Source: Deinococcus sonorensis KR-87
Lineage (GTDB): Bacteria > Deinococcota > Deinococci > Deinococcales > Deinococcaceae
Assembly: GCF_040256395.1 (NCBI RefSeq)
Contig: NZ_CP158299.1
Span: 2,509,501-2,573,500 of the forward strand
Reading direction: 5' to 3'
DNA: 64,000 nucleotides
Shown: positions 13,555 to 23,719 of the stretch, in pieces
Layout of the letters: each line of letters begins with the position of its first letter
Numbering within the stretch: the first letter of the stretch is position 1
Program-made: the position numbers and the translations under genes
Notes under the pieces: model-generated
What the model saw: only the letters and a program-made list of their open reading frames with translations
Databases searched by the model: none
What the model was told of the DNA's origin: nothing

Positions 13555-15021
13555 CTACTTCTTCCAGCGCGGGCCGTTCTTGGTGTCCTCGATGGTCAGG
13601 CCCACCTCGGTCAGCCGGTCGCGCAGCCGGTCCGACTCGGCGTACTGCTTGTTCAGGCGGTAGTTCTGACGCGCCTGCAGAACCAGTTCCATCAGGGTGT
13701 CGAGCAGCTGGCTGTCATCCTGCTGCGGCCCCTGCCCCCCGGCAAACAGCCCCAGCACCTCACCGCCCAGCGTGCGGTAGGCGGCCTGCGCCGCTTCCAG
13801 CCCTGCTCGGCCCACCTCGCCGGCCAGCGCCTCATTCACGTCGCGGGTCAGGCCAAACAACGCGGCGACCGCCTCGGGAGTCTTGAAGTCGTCCTGCATG
13901 GCGCGCTCGAAATCGGCCCGGTGTGCCTCGATGCGGGCGATCAGGGCCGAGTCGTCGCGTTCGGGCGCGTCCGGCAGCCGGCGTTCCACTTCGTTCAGCG
14001 CGTCGGTCAGGCGCCGGTAGCCGTTCTGGGCCCCCACGAACGCCTCGTCGTTGAACTCGGTGATGCTGCGGTAATGGCTGCTGACCAGCAGGAAGCGCAC
14101 GACCATCGGGTCCAGGCGGGTGTAGAGGTCGCGCAGGGTGGTGAAGTTCCCCTTGCTCTTGCTCATCTTCTCGCCGCCGATGGTCAGCATGTTGTTGTGC
14201 ATCCAGTAGCGGGCGAACGGGTGGCCCGCCGCCTCCGCCTGGGCGATTTCGGCCTCGTGGTGCGGGAATTCCAGGTCCAGGCCGCCGCCGTGAATGTCGA
14301 AGCCCTCGCCCAGGTACTTGAGGCTCATGGCGCTGCACTCGATGTGCCAGCCGGGAAAACCGACCCCCCAGGGCGAGTCCCAGCGCATGATGTGCGCCGG
14401 CTCCGCGCGTTTCCAGAGGGCAAAGTCGCGGGGGTCTCGCTTCTCGCTGCGGACCGCCTCGCGGGTGCCCTCCTCCTGATCGTCCAGGCGGCGGCCCGAC
14501 AGCTCGCCGTAGTTCGGCCAGCTGCGGACATCGAAGTACACGCTGCCGTTCGACTCGTAGGCGTGGCCGCGCTCGATCAGTTCCCGGATCAGCTCGATCT
14601 GCTCGGTGATGTGCCCGGTGGCGCGCGGCTGGATGTCGGGCCGCAGCACGTTCAGCCGGGCCATGTCGTCCATGAAGCTCCAGAAGTACTTCTCGGCCAC
14701 CTCCATCGGCTGCAGCTGCTCCAGCGCGGCCCGCTTGGCGATCTTGTCCTCCCCCTCGTCGGCGTCGTTCTGCAGGTGGCCCACGTCGGTGATGTTGCTG
14801 ACGTAGCGTACCCGGTACCCCAGGTGCATCAGGTAGCGCCGCACCACGTCGAAGGCCACTTCCTTCTTGGCGTGCCCCACGTGCGCGTCGGAATACACGG
14901 TTGGTCCGCATAGGTACATGCCAACCCGGCCCGGGGTGGTGGGTGTGAACAGCACCTTCTTGCGCTGCAGGGTGTCGTGGAGGTACAGGTCCGGGAAGAC
15001 GGTGGGCTGCTGATCGGTCAT
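13555..15021 (-). CDS. cysS: Cysteinyl-tRNA synthetase
   Basis: A 488-aa class I synthetase that charges tRNA-Cys. It has [19 protein letters not shown] with the zinc-ligand Cys and the HIGH-type motif, then [10 protein letters not shown] (further zinc ligands), [11 protein letters not shown] and the perfect KMSKSKGN. The DALR anticodon domain follows, ending KNGPRWKK. The ATG is preceded by AAGGAG 5 nt upstream. Transcription must first cross a leader with a Cys-Cys leader peptide and an intrinsic terminator (15041-15139), so expression is likely attenuated according to charged tRNA-Cys. It is convergent with the NadM-like gene. Confidence 0.97.
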   Translation of the reverse strand: MTDQQPTVFPDLYLHDTLQRKKVLFTPTTPGRVGMYLCGPTVYSDAHVGHAKKEVAFDVVRRYLMHLGYRVRYVSNITDVGHLQNDADEGEDKIAKRAALEQLQPMEVAEKYFWSFMDDMARLNVLRPDIQPRATGHITEQIELIRELIERGHAYESNGSVYFDVRSWPNYGELSGRRLDDQEEGTREAVRSEKRDPRDFALWKRAEPAHIMRWDSPWGVGFPGWHIECSAMSLKYLGEGFDIHGGGLDLEFPHHEAEIAQAEAAGHPFARYWMHNNMLTIGGEKMSKSKGNFTTLRDLYTRLDPMVVRFLLVSSHYRSITEFNDEAFVGAQNGYRRLTDALNEVERRLPDAPERDDSALIARIEAHRADFERAMQDDFKTPEAVAALFGLTRDVNEALAGEVGRAGLEAAQAAYRTLGGEVLGLFAGGQGPQQDDSQLLDTLMELVLQARQNYRLNKQYAESDRLRDRLTEVGLTIEDTKNGPRWKK

Positions 15022-15040
15022 GGAGGCTCCTTGAACACAC

Positions 15041-15076
15041 AAAAAAGCCGCGCTCCCGGGCAGGGTGGAGCGCGGC
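15041..15076 (-). promoter_or_regulatory. Attenuator terminator in the cysS leader
   Basis: On the cysS strand, GCCGCGCTCC (15067-15076) pairs perfectly over 10 bp with GGAGCGCGGC (15047-15056), followed by TTTTTT (15041-15046). This is a complete intrinsic terminator 20 nt before the cysS start codon. A competing hairpin, GCGGTAGCAG (15089-15098) with CTGCCGCCGC (15072-15081), has 8 Watson-Crick pairs, one wobble and one mismatch. It would sequester 5 nt of the terminator's first arm and act as antiterminator. Confidence 0.75.
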
Positions 15077-15091
15077 GGCAGAACGGGGCTG

Positions 15092-15127
15092 CTACCGCAT
15101 CGAGAGGCAACAGGCAGGCCGGAACAT
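15092..15127 (-). CDS. cysS leader peptide [11 protein letters not shown]
   Basis: An 11-codon ORF that ends (TAG) just before the antiterminator/terminator region. It contains adjacent Cys codons TGT TGC at positions 6 and 7. The ATG lies exactly 6 nt after the -10 box TATACT (15134-15139 on this strand), so the mRNA would be leaderless and the ribosome would load at its 5' end. When Cys-tRNA is scarce, a ribosome stalled at the Cys codons would leave the antiterminator arm free. A ribosome reaching the stop would cover it and let the terminator form. The mechanism is inferred from sequence only. Confidence 0.7.
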   Translation of the reverse strand: MFRPACCLSMR

Positions 15128-15133
15128 GCGGAA

Positions 15134-15139
15134 AGTATA
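15134..15139 (-). promoter_or_regulatory. -10 box of the cysS leader transcript
   Basis: TATACT on the reverse strand, 6 nt before the leader-peptide ATG. No good -35 box is visible. Confidence 0.6.
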
Positions 15140-15311
15140 GCTCAGCCGGCTCCGCCGCGCTGAGGCCTGGGGAAGTGTAGCTGGGGCTACAGCATGAGCC
15201 GCCTTGCAACCGCGATTTAGCCGCCTCGCGTGAACCTCCATGTCCGGGCGCACACCATGGCTGCAGACGCCGACTTCCCGGCTTCATCCGCACTCTCCCG
15301 GAGGTACCCCC

Positions 15312-15821
15312 ATGAAGATTCTTCCCGCCGCTGTGATGCTCTCCCTGGCCCTCGCCTCGTGTGCCCCGATGATGGGCATGGGCATGGCCCCCGCCAGCAT
15401 GGACCCCGACACCCTGTTCGAGCAGGCCGTGGCCGGCAGCAACATGTTCGAGATCAAGACGTCGCAACTGGCGCTGGCCAAGTCCAGCTCGGCCGCCGTC
15501 AAGAGTTTCGCGCAGCAGATGATCGACGACCACACCAAGGCCCAGGCGCAGCTTGAGGCGCTGGCGAAGTCGCAGGGTGTGCCGCTGCCCACCATGCTTC
15601 CGCCGGACCTGCAGATCAAGGTCGTCACGCTCAGCGGCCTGAACGGCGCGGCCTTCGACACCGCCTACATTCAGGAGCAGACGCTCGGCCACCAGCTGGC
15701 CCTCAGCATCTTCCAGAACGAACTCACGGCCGGCAAGAAGGCCGACACCCGGAATCTGGCCACCGCGCTGCTGCCGGCCATCCAGATGCACCTCCAGGAG
15801 GCCCAGGCGCTCAAGCCCTGA
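15312..15821 (+). CDS. DUF4142 lipoprotein
   Basis: A 169-aa exported protein. The signal peptide MKILPAAVMLSLA ends in the lipobox LASC, followed by a Met/Gly-rich stretch. The rest is a helical DUF4142 domain (ferritin-like four-helix bundle) with FEIKTSQLALAKSSSAAVKS and FAQQMIDDHTKAQAQLEAL, and a second half FDTAYIQEQTLGHQLALSIF. The family's role is unclear; these proteins are often linked to envelope stress. The start is fixed by GGAGG (15299-15303). A strong terminator follows. Confidence 0.9.
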   Translation: MKILPAAVMLSLALASCAPMMGMGMAPASMDPDTLFEQAVAGSNMFEIKTSQLALAKSSSAAVKSFAQQMIDDHTKAQAQLEALAKSQGVPLPTMLPPDLQIKVVTLSGLNGAAFDTAYIQEQTLGHQLALSIFQNELTAGKKADTRNLATALLPAIQMHLQEAQALKP

Positions 15822-15833
15822 GCTGGACGGGGC

Positions 15834-15870
15834 GGGCGGGGCCGGCGAGCAATGCCGGCCCCGCCCTTCT
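15834..15870 (+). terminator. Terminator of the DUF4142 gene
   Basis: A perfect 13-bp stem GGGCGGGGCCGGC / GCCGGCCCCGCCC with a 7-nt loop, followed by TTCT. Confidence 0.85.
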
Positions 15871-15894
15871 GCACTTACGCGCTAGGCTCCGGGT

Positions 15895-16503
15895 ATGACT
15901 GTGCCTCCTGTACGCGCGATTTTCTGGGACATCGGTGGGGTGCTGGCCTCCAACGGCTGGGACCGGGACCAGCGGGCGCAGGTGGTCCAGCGCTTCGGGC
16001 TGGACGCCACCGACTTTCAGGAGCGGCACAAGCTGATCGTCTCGGAGCTGGAGCTGGGCCGGCTGACGCTGGACGCCTACCTTGACCAGACGGTCTTCTT
16101 CCGTCCGCGTCCGTTTACCCGCGCCGACTTCGTGACCGCCATGCTGGAGCAGAGCGAGCCGCACCCCGAAACGCTGGCGTATGCCCGCTCCCTGGCCGGG
16201 CGCTGGCGCATGTACAGCCTGAACAACGAGGGCCGGACGCTCAACGACCACCGTATCCGGCAGCTGCAGCTCCACGAATTCCTGCTCGGCTTCTACAGTT
16301 CCTGCTACCTGGGCATCATGAAGCCCAATCCGTCCATCTACCGCCTGGCGCTGGATCTGGCCGGTGTGGACGCGGACGAGGCCGTGATGATTGACGACCG
16401 GGCGCAGAACGTGGAGGCGGCGCGCAGCGTCGGGATGCACGCTGTCCAGTATCAGAACCTGCCGCAGCTGCAACAGGCGCTGGAGGCCCTGGAGGTGCGC
16501 TGA
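15895..16503 (+). CDS. HAD-superfamily hydrolase
   Basis: A 202-aa HAD phosphatase-like protein of the YihX/epoxide-hydrolase-N subfamily. Motif I is FWDIGGVLASNG, with the nucleophile Asp present but Gly at the usual second Asp position, as is common in this subfamily. Motif II is YSLNNEG, Lys is in GIMKPNPSIYRLAL, and motif IV is MIDDRAQNVEAARSVGM. The cap is helical. It would dephosphorylate a small metabolite of unknown identity. TAGGCT (15883-15888) ends 6 nt before the ATG: a leaderless mRNA. Confidence 0.9.
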   Translation: MTVPPVRAIFWDIGGVLASNGWDRDQRAQVVQRFGLDATDFQERHKLIVSELELGRLTLDAYLDQTVFFRPRPFTRADFVTAMLEQSEPHPETLAYARSLAGRWRMYSLNNEGRTLNDHRIRQLQLHEFLLGFYSSCYLGIMKPNPSIYRLALDLAGVDADEAVMIDDRAQNVEAARSVGMHAVQYQNLPQLQQALEALEVR

Positions 16504-16515
16504 CGGGTGGGGTGC

Positions 16516-16544
16516 TTGACACCCGCTCCTGGCGCGGCTATCCT
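16516..16544 (+). promoter_or_regulatory. Sigma70 promoter of tRNA-Pro
   Basis: TTGACA (16516-16521), 17-nt spacer, TATCCT (16539-16544), 36 nt before the tRNA. Confidence 0.85.
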
Positions 16545-16580
16545 TTCTGCTGCACCTGACGCACAGGATGCACAGTGGTT

Positions 16581-16657
<77 letters not shown>

Positions 16658-16661
16658 CACC

Positions 16662-16693
16662 AGAGGCGGCTCCTTCGCGGGGGTCGCCTCTTC
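16662..16693 (+). terminator. Hairpin after tRNA-Pro
   Basis: AGAGGCG (16662-16668) pairs with CGCCTCT (16685-16691), extended by further partial pairing, and is followed by TCT. Confidence 0.6.
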
Positions 16694-16729
16694 TGCTGGC
16701 CTGCCCATTCCCTCCTGACCGGAGCCTTC

Positions 16730-17434
16730 ATGCGTATATTTGCCCTCGCCGACCTGCATCTTTCCATCAGCGCGCCCAAACCGATGACGGTCTTCGGCCC
16801 CGGCTGGGCCGGCCATCCGCAGGCCATCTTCGAGCGCTGGCCCACGGTGGTGGGCGACGACGATCTGGTGCTGCTGCCGGGCGACCTGAGCTGGGCCATG
16901 CGGCTGCCCGGCGCGCTGGAGGACCTCGTGCAGGTGGCGGCCCTGCCCGGCACCAAGGTGCTGCTGCGCGGCAACCACGACTACTGGTGGCCGGCCATCG
17001 GCAAGCTGCGGGCCAGCCTGCCGCCCCGGATGCTGGCGGTGCAGAACGACGCGCTGCGCGTCGGGCCGGTGGTGGTCTCCGGCACGCGCGGGTGGCTCAC
17101 GCCCGGCGCCGACAGCTTCGGGCCGGAAGACCGGGCCATCTATCTGCGCGAACAGGAGCGGCTGCGGCTGTCGCTGGAGGCGGCCCGGCGGCTGGGGGCC
17201 GATCTGGCAGACACCTTTCACGTGCTGATGCTGCACTACCCGCCGACCGGCCCGGGCGGCACGCCCACCGCCTTCACCGACCTGATCGAACAGTATCGCC
17301 CGGACGCGGTGGTCTATGGCCACCTGCACGGGGTACCGCAGAGCCGCAGCCTGCGCGAGTGGCAGGGCATTCCGGCCTATCTGGTGGCCGCCGACAGCCT
17401 GGGCTTCACGCCCAAGCTGATCGCGGAGGTGTAG
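16730..17434 (+). CDS. Calcineurin-like metallophosphoesterase
   Basis: A 234-aa phosphoesterase with all metal motifs: ALADLHLS at residues 5-12, [10 protein letters not shown] near 48, [10 protein letters not shown] near 80, MLHYPP near 167 and YGHLHGVP near 195. It is shorter than, and not closely similar to, the phosphoesterase at 955. The compact architecture and GNHDYWW recall the family annotated as predicted phosphohydrolases. The substrate is unknown. It begins 72 nt after tRNA-Pro with no strong ribosome site (ACCGGAGCC lies upstream). It is convergent with pheA, 1 nt apart. Confidence 0.9.
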   Translation: MRIFALADLHLSISAPKPMTVFGPGWAGHPQAIFERWPTVVGDDDLVLLPGDLSWAMRLPGALEDLVQVAALPGTKVLLRGNHDYWWPAIGKLRASLPPRMLAVQNDALRVGPVVVSGTRGWLTPGADSFGPEDRAIYLREQERLRLSLEAARRLGADLADTFHVLMLHYPPTGPGGTPTAFTDLIEQYRPDAVVYGHLHGVPQSRSLREWQGIPAYLVAADSLGFTPKLIAEV

Positions 17435-17435
17435 G

Positions 17436-18281
17436 TCAGGGTTCGATCGGTTCCAGGCTGCGCGGATAGCTGCCGATCACCCGCGCGAAGGCGGCGCGGC
17501 GCAGCACCCCGCCCAGCGCCCGCGCCATTTCCGGGTCGTTGGCGTTGCCCTCGATGTCCACGTAGATCAGGTAGCTCCAGGCCCGGTCCTTGCGCGGCCG
17601 CGACTCGATCTTGGAGAGGTTCAGGCCGCGCAGTTCCGCCAGGGTCTCCAGCAGGAAACCGGGCGTGTGACGCACCGCGAACACCACGCTTGTCTTGTGC
17701 GGCACGTCGCTCGGTTCCGGCACCTGCCGCGAGAGCACCAGGAAGCGAGTGTAGTTGAATGGCTCGTCCTCGATGCCGCGCGCCAGCACCTCCAGGCCGT
17801 ACAGCTCAGCGGCGCGGCTGGAGGCGATCACGCCCTCGTCCAGAGTGCGGCGCTCCGCCAGGTCCTTGGCACTGCCGGCCGTGTCGTGGGAGGCCACCGC
17901 CTTCAGGCCGTGCTGCTCGATAAAGCCGGTGCACTGGTCCAGCGCCGGCTGCTGCGAGTACACCCGCTTCACCTCGCCGAGCGTGACGCCCGGCAGCGCC
18001 ATCAGGGTATGGCTCACCCGCACCGTCAGCTCGCGCACCACGTGCAGCTCGGTTTCCAGCAGCAGGTCCACCGCCTGCAGGATGGCGCCCATCAGGCTGT
18101 TCTCGACCGGAATCACGCCCAGATCGCACTCGCCGCTGCTCACGGCGGCCAGCACCTCGTGGAAGGTGACGTAGCCGCGCGTGTTCACCGGCTGGCCCGG
18201 CAGGGCGTTCAGCGCAGCGACTTCACTGTAGGCTCCAGGGTTGCCCTGGTAGGCGATGGTGGGTGCGGCATCGGTGGTCAT
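17436..18281 (-). CDS. pheA: Prephenate dehydratase
   Basis: A 281-aa monofunctional enzyme converting prephenate to phenylpyruvate in phenylalanine synthesis. The catalytic periplasmic-binding-like domain shows [29 protein letters not shown] and [10 protein letters not shown], with the family hallmark NYTRFLVL near 195. A C-terminal ACT domain ([15 protein letters not shown], then [19 protein letters not shown]) carries the ESRP motif that binds Phe for feedback inhibition. There is no chorismate mutase domain. TAGGCT (18289-18294 on this strand) ends 7 nt before the ATG (leaderless). It is divergent from the amidase gene, starts 55 nt apart. Confidence 0.96.
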   Translation of the reverse strand: MTTDAAPTIAYQGNPGAYSEVAALNALPGQPVNTRGYVTFHEVLAAVSSGECDLGVIPVENSLMGAILQAVDLLLETELHVVRELTVRVSHTLMALPGVTLGEVKRVYSQQPALDQCTGFIEQHGLKAVASHDTAGSAKDLAERRTLDEGVIASSRAAELYGLEVLARGIEDEPFNYTRFLVLSRQVPEPSDVPHKTSVVFAVRHTPGFLLETLAELRGLNLSKIESRPRKDRAWSYLIYVDIEGNANDPEMARALGGVLRRAAFARVIGSYPRSLEPIEP

Positions 18282-18336
18282 AGCAGCGAGCCTAGCGCAC
18301 TTGGGCAGCCGGGCAAAAAGCCGTATGGTTGGCCAT

Positions 18337-19740
18337 ATGGACATCCTGAGCCTGACGGTGGAACAGTTGAGCACGGCACTGAGGGAAGGCAGCCTGACCG
18401 CCGGTGCGGTGGTGGAGCTGTACCTGGGGCGCATCGAGCGCTTCAACCCGGCGCTGCGGGCCGTGCTGGAGGTCAACCCGCAGGCGCGCGACGAGGCGGC
18501 GCGGCTGGACCGGCTGCCCCAGGAGCAGCGCGGCCCGCTGCACGGGGTGCCGGTGCTGCTCAAGGACAACGTTGACACCGCTGCGCCGCTGCACACCACC
18601 GCGGGCAGCCGCCTGATGGCGCAACACCAGCCGGCGGCCGACGCCCCGCTGGCCGCTCGGCTTCGGGCGGCGGGCGCCATCATCATCGGGAAGGCCAACC
18701 TGACCGAGTGGGCCAACTTCATGACGCTGGGCATGCCGAACGGCTACAGCTCACACGGCGGGCAGACGGTGAACCCCTGGCGCGCCGGCCACGACACCGG
18801 GGGCAGCAGCAGCGGCAGCGGCGCGGCGGTGGCCGCCCGGCTGGCCCCGATCGCCATCGGCTCCGAGACGAGCGGCAGCATCCTCTCGCCGTCCCATCAG
18901 AACGGGGTGATCGGGCTGAAGCCGACCGTGGGGCTGGTGCCGCGCACCGGCGTGGTGCCGATCTCGCACAGCCAGGACACCGCCGGGCCGATGGGCCGCT
19001 CGGCCGGCGACCTGGCCCTGCTGATGCAGGTGATGCAGGGCGCCGATGAGCAGGACCCGGCCAGCCAGGCCGCGCCCCAGCTGGACTTCACGCTGCAGCC
19101 GGGCGCGCTCCAGGGGGCGCGGCTGGGTGTGGTGCGCGACGGCGCCTGGGAGCGGTTGACAGCGCCCGAACGCGAGCAGCTGGAGAGCGCCCTCAAGGTG
19201 CTGAGCGAGGCCGGAGCGGTGCTGAGCGACGTGCAGCTGAGCAGCGCCGCCGAGCTGGAGGGCTGGCTGCTGGACGTGCTGGTGTACGAGTTCAAGCACG
19301 ACCTGAACCGGTACCTGAGCGGCGTGACGCAGGGGCCGCGCAGCCTGGCGGAGGTGATTGAGCGGAGCGACGAGGACCCGGAGACCCTGCAGCGCTACGG
19401 CATGACGCTGCTCCAGGCGGCCCAGGGAACACGCGGCGACCTGTCGGAACGCGCCTACGAGCTCTCCAGGGCCCGCGACCTGCGGCTGAGCGGCCCGGAG
19501 GGCCTGGACCCCTGGTTCGAGCAGGGCCTGCAGGCTCTGGTCTTTCCCAAGTACCTGGGCGCCGCGGTGGGCGCCAAAGCGGGGTATCCCAGCGTGAGCG
19601 TGCCGGTGGGGCTGGCGGCCGGGGTCCCGGTGGGGCTGCAGCTGTGCGGGCCCGCCTGGAGCGACGTGCGGCTGCTCTCGCTGGCCCAGGACCTGCACCA
19701 GCGGATCGGCGGCTTCCAGCCGGCTCCCGACCCCGCTTGA
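18337..19740 (+). CDS. Amidase-signature family amidase
   Basis: A 467-aa amidase of the AS family with a Ser-cisSer-Lys triad. Lys is in [10 protein letters not shown], the signature is [16 protein letters not shown], and the nucleophile is in [11 protein letters not shown]. These enzymes hydrolyse C-N bonds of amides or aminoacyl compounds. It is not clearly GatA, because the surroundings lack gatB/gatC and the C-terminal half ([28 protein letters not shown]) resembles peptide-amidase types; this is inference. The ATG at 18337 is preferred over 18325 because TATGGT (18324-18329) ends 7 nt upstream of it. Confidence 0.92.
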   Translation: MDILSLTVEQLSTALREGSLTAGAVVELYLGRIERFNPALRAVLEVNPQARDEAARLDRLPQEQRGPLHGVPVLLKDNVDTAAPLHTTAGSRLMAQHQPAADAPLAARLRAAGAIIIGKANLTEWANFMTLGMPNGYSSHGGQTVNPWRAGHDTGGSSSGSGAAVAARLAPIAIGSETSGSILSPSHQNGVIGLKPTVGLVPRTGVVPISHSQDTAGPMGRSAGDLALLMQVMQGADEQDPASQAAPQLDFTLQPGALQGARLGVVRDGAWERLTAPEREQLESALKVLSEAGAVLSDVQLSSAAELEGWLLDVLVYEFKHDLNRYLSGVTQGPRSLAEVIERSDEDPETLQRYGMTLLQAAQGTRGDLSERAYELSRARDLRLSGPEGLDPWFEQGLQALVFPKYLGAAVGAKAGYPSVSVPVGLAAGVPVGLQLCGPAWSDVRLLSLAQDLHQRIGGFQPAPDPA

Positions 19741-19766
19741 CCCGCCTCAGCTTTGCCGCCTATAGT
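19737..19766 (+). promoter_or_regulatory. Promoter of tRNA-Val(TAC)
   Basis: TTGACC (19737-19742, overlapping the amidase stop codon), 18-nt spacer, TATAGT (19761-19766). Confidence 0.7.
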
Positions 19767-19775
19767 GCCGGGCGC

Positions 19776-19850
19776 GGGCGGTTAGCTCAGCGGTAGAGCT
19801 TTCGCTTTACACGCGACGGGTCGGGGGTTCGAATCCCTCACCGCCCACCA
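19776..19850 (+). tRNA. tRNA-Val (anticodon TAC)
   Basis: A 75-nt cloverleaf with encoded CCA. The acceptor GGGCGGT pairs with ACCGCCC. The anticodon loop TTTACAC gives TAC. The T-arm is GGGGG/CCCTC-like around TTCGAAT. Confidence 0.96.
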
Positions 19851-19856
19851 CGGACA

Positions 19857-19885
19857 AAGGCCCTCCCAGCGGAGGGCCTTCTTTG
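19857..19885 (+). terminator. Terminator of tRNA-Val(TAC)
   Basis: A perfect 10-bp stem AAGGCCCTCC / GGAGGGCCTT with loop CAGC, followed by CTTTG. Confidence 0.85.
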
Positions 19886-19947
19886 TTGCCGCACACCGCA
19901 GCCGCATCCGCGTGGCCCGGCTCGGCTGGAAGGCCACGGCGCCCGGC

Positions 19948-20820
19948 TCAGGGCAGGACGTACAGGTTGATGTCCTGCACGCTGCGGGCGGTCAGGTCGG
20001 TCAGGTTCGGCTGCCACTGGATCACCTGCTGCGCCGCCGGCGCCAGCCACACGGTGGCCCCGCCCACCGCGCCGCTCATCACGTACGCGCCCACCCGGGC
20101 CGGCACCGCGCCCGCCGGCGTGATGAACCGGGCCGTGACGGTGTACCGCCCGGTGGGCATGTCCTGGTACGTTCCGAGGGCCGCGCTGCCCCAGTCGTTG
20201 ACCTCGGAGAGCGTCTTGGGGTTGACCCCGGCGAGGGTGACGGTGACGGCGCGCCCGGTCCGGCCGTCCACCAGCGGGCCGGCCGGCGTGAAGGTGAGTT
20301 CTACCCGGGCGTCGGTGGGAAAGCGGGCAAAGGCCGGCCGGTCATCGGACTTCGGGGACCCCAGCAGCACCTGGCCCCAGCCGCCGTAGTAGTTCTTGCC
20401 CGGTCCCGGCTGCCGGCCCGGCTTGAGGCCCTGGGTTTTCCACACGAAGTCGCGCCGGATGCCCCCCTTGTGCGTGTCGAATTCATCATCGTCGCCGCCC
20501 TGGGTCGGTTCGGCGCTCAGGATGTAGCCGGTGACGCCGTTGTAGCTGCGCGGCACCCAGGCCTGAATCCGGTAGATCCCGCCCACCAGCCGCTGCTCGT
20601 AGTACCCCTGCGCGTCCGTGTTGGCGGTGAAGCTCTGCAGCCCGCCGAGATCGTTGGTGCCCTCGACCCGGACGACGGCCCCCGCGACCGGCTGACCATC
20701 CGGACGAGTGATCCGCCCGACCGCGTAGCCGGGCCGCACCGTGGGCACAGCGAGGGCCAGGGGAACAGTGCAGGCCAGCATGAGCAGCGAGACCGACAGG
20801 GAGCGGACCGGTGACGTCAT
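19948..20820 (-). CDS. Secreted protein with carboxypeptidase-regulatory-like domain
   Basis: A 290-aa exported protein. The signal peptide MTSPVRSLSVSLLMLACTV ends near AVP. Residues about 35-110 are a CarboxypepD_reg-type beta-sandwich: GYAVGRITRPDGQPVAGAVV, then TDAQGYYEQRLVGGIYRIQAWV. A longer unassigned beta-rich region follows, with GGIRRDFVWKT and LPLVDGRTG-like turns. These domains usually act as structural or binding modules outside the cell; no enzyme motif is visible. AGGAGG supports the ATG. It shares its layout with the protein at 42423-43172, suggesting paralogy. It is followed by tRNA-Val on the other strand. Confidence 0.8.
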   Translation of the reverse strand: MTSPVRSLSVSLLMLACTVPLALAVPTVRPGYAVGRITRPDGQPVAGAVVRVEGTNDLGGLQSFTANTDAQGYYEQRLVGGIYRIQAWVPRSYNGVTGYILSAEPTQGGDDDEFDTHKGGIRRDFVWKTQGLKPGRQPGPGKNYYGGWGQVLLGSPKSDDRPAFARFPTDARVELTFTPAGPLVDGRTGRAVTVTLAGVNPKTLSEVNDWGSAALGTYQDMPTGRYTVTARFITPAGAVPARVGAYVMSGAVGGATVWLAPAAQQVIQWQPNLTDLTARSVQDINLYVLP

Positions 20821-20908
20821 GAAACCTCCTGAGTTGCACTCTGCTCCGTACACTCTCATGTCGGCCTCACACCGTCAATCCCGGCCCTCAGGGGTGGGGC
20901 AGGTGGGC

Positions 20909-21475
20909 TCAGTTGCCCTGGGGGTCGCCCGGGTTCTGACCTCCGCGGCCGGGAGTGCCCGGTCCACGGCCCCCCTGATCCGGACCGGCCGGACCCTGCA
21001 TCCGCGGGCCGATCCCGCCGGGCCCCTGCATCGGCTGCGACAGGTCCACGATGCGCGCTCCGCCGCGTCCATCCCGGATCACGGCAAAGGTGGCACCCGC
21101 CGGAGCACTGGCGTGGACCGGGTCCTGCCGGTCCGGAGTCGCCCCGGTGCCCCGATGACCCTGCTGAGCGCCCGGCTGGCCCGGCGCCTGCTGAGACGTC
21201 ATCGGCCCGGCGCCCTGTTGAGGCGGCTTCAGCGTGACCGTCTGGAGCAGTTTTCCTCCGGCAAGCGGATCTCCGGCGTAGTAGCTGACCTGCAGGGAGG
21301 TGGGAACTCCCTGACGGGGCGCGGCCTGAGCGGCTGGTGGACGCGTGGGTGTGGCCGTGCTCGGCGTGCCCTGACCGGCCGCCATGCTGGGAGCGGCGAT
21401 CATGCCGGCCACGCTGAGGGCCAGGAGGGTGCGGGGCAGACGGTGGGCGGCAAGGATCCTGATGTTCCTGAACAT
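20909..21475 (-). CDS. Secreted Pro/Gly/Gln-rich protein
   Basis: A 188-aa exported protein of low complexity. The signal peptide MFRNIRILAAHRLPRTLLAL... ends near SMAAG. The mature part alternates Pro, Gly, Gln and Ala runs (APRQGVPTSLQVSYYAGDPL has the only strand-like content, around residues 55-85), ending GGRGPGTPGRGGQNPGD. A short ordered strand pair (SLQVSYYAGDPLAGGKLLQT) resembles a small beta module. No function can be assigned. GGAGGT lies just before the ATG. An upstream in-frame start (21589) exists but would add a non-signal leader. Confidence 0.65.
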   Translation of the reverse strand: MFRNIRILAAHRLPRTLLALSVAGMIAAPSMAAGQGTPSTATPTRPPAAQAAPRQGVPTSLQVSYYAGDPLAGGKLLQTVTLKPPQQGAGPMTSQQAPGQPGAQQGHRGTGATPDRQDPVHASAPAGATFAVIRDGRGGARIVDLSQPMQGPGGIGPRMQGPAGPDQGGRGPGTPGRGGQNPGDPQGN

Positions 21476-21671
21476 ATGACCTCCGGTGATGCAGGGAGCG
21501 CCTGGTCGCGCCTCTCCTGCTTCACAGCGTGAGGTCCTGTGCCCGAGGTTCAGCGCAGCCTCAGCGAAGGCCAGCCCCAGAATGTGCAAGGTCCGGTGAA
21601 GCCGTTTCCCTGATATGGCAGGTTCATGATTGCCGGGGTGAACCCCCAGACATTCGGCTTCCTGCTCAGGT

Positions 21672-22762
<1,091 letters not shown>

Positions 22763-22772
<10 letters not shown>

Positions 22773-22846
22773 GCTCCGGGAAGCCGGAGAGGGCCGGACC
22801 GGACAGCCACCAGTTCAGACGCAGGCACGGCGGGGTGACGGCTCAC
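22763..22846 (-). CDS. Possible leaderless uORF (27 aa) overlapping the app1-like start
   Basis: TAGACT (22853-22858 on this strand) ends 6 nt before a GTG that opens a 27-codon frame. It stops (TGA, 22763-22765) 7 nt inside the app1-like gene, overlapping its GTG start by 10 nt. It therefore looks like a translationally coupled upstream ORF on a leaderless transcript. Its product has no recognisable features. Confidence 0.4.
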
Positions 22847-22891
22847 CCGGTCAGTCTAGCGGGTGGCCGTGCCGGCTGCCTGAACCAGGCC

Positions 22892-23665
22892 TCAACCGTA
22901 GCGGCGGGCACGGATGACCTGCATCACCCGGTCCGCCACCCCCGGCAGCACCCCCTCGATCACCGACAGCGGGCCGTACCACGCGGGCGACACCACCTCG
23001 CGGCGCGGGCGCTCCAGCACGTCCGCGATGGCCCTGGCCACCCCCTCCGGGCCGGGCATCGGGAGTCTGGCGTCCTGGGTGAGCTCGGTACGCACGAAGC
23101 CCGGCGACACCAGACTCACCTGCACGCCGCTGCCCAGCAGTTCACGGCGCAGCGCCAGCGAGAAGCCGCGCAGGCCATACTTGCTGGCCGAGTACATGCC
23201 GTGCGTCGCCACCCGCCCCGCCACCGAGCCGATATTCACGATGTGCCCGCCGCGCCGTTCCCGCATGGCCGGCAACACCAGCCGGGTTAGCTCGATGGGC
23301 GCCGTCAGGTTGGTGTGCAGCACCCGGATCGGATCCGGGTCGTCCCACCACGCCCCATGCGCGATGCTCACGCCGGCATTGTTGATCAGCACATCCACCC
23401 GCCCGAAGCGGTCGAGCGCCGCCTGAACCATCCGGCGCCGGTCCGCGTCCACGGTGACGTCGCCCGCCTGCACCGCCACCCGCTGGCCGGTGGGGTCGAG
23501 GCGACGGGCGAGGTCGTCCAGCGCGCCGCTGCGCCGCCCGGTCAGCAGCAGGGCGTAGCCTCGGCCTGCCAGTTCGTTCGCCGTCGCCGCGCCGATGCCG
23601 CTGGACGCTCCGGTCAGCAGCACCACCGTGCGCCGTTCTGCCGCCTGCATGTGAGAAGTGGTCAT
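22892..23665 (-). CDS. Short-chain dehydrogenase/reductase
   Basis: A 257-aa classical [11 protein letters not shown] at residues about 18-25, LTGRR after strand 2 (suggesting NADP), VLINNAGVS near 92, NIGSVAG with the catalytic Ser, and [10 protein letters not shown] with Tyr and Lys. The C-terminal half ([10 protein letters not shown], then RRYG) fits the DltE/DhrS-like group with unknown substrates. TAGCAT (23672-23677 on this strand) ends 6 nt before the ATG: leaderless. It is divergent from the subtilase gene with only 54 nt between starts. Confidence 0.93.
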   Translation of the reverse strand: MTTSHMQAAERRTVVLLTGASSGIGAATANELAGRGYALLLTGRRSGALDDLARRLDPTGQRVAVQAGDVTVDADRRRMVQAALDRFGRVDVLINNAGVSIAHGAWWDDPDPIRVLHTNLTAPIELTRLVLPAMRERRGGHIVNIGSVAGRVATHGMYSASKYGLRGFSLALRRELLGSGVQVSLVSPGFVRTELTQDARLPMPGPEGVARAIADVLERPRREVVSPAWYGPLSVIEGVLPGVADRVMQVIRARRYG

Positions 23666-23719
23666 GTGCGAATGCTAGCGGCTCAGCCGCCCGTCAGCTG
23701 CGGGCGGCACAATGCGGGC

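Noticed and set aside
15062..15075. AGGGTGGAGCGCGG, resembling a T-box antiterminator core
   Set aside because: It lies on the strand opposite to cysS and is simply the complement of the attenuator stem; no specifier loop was seen.
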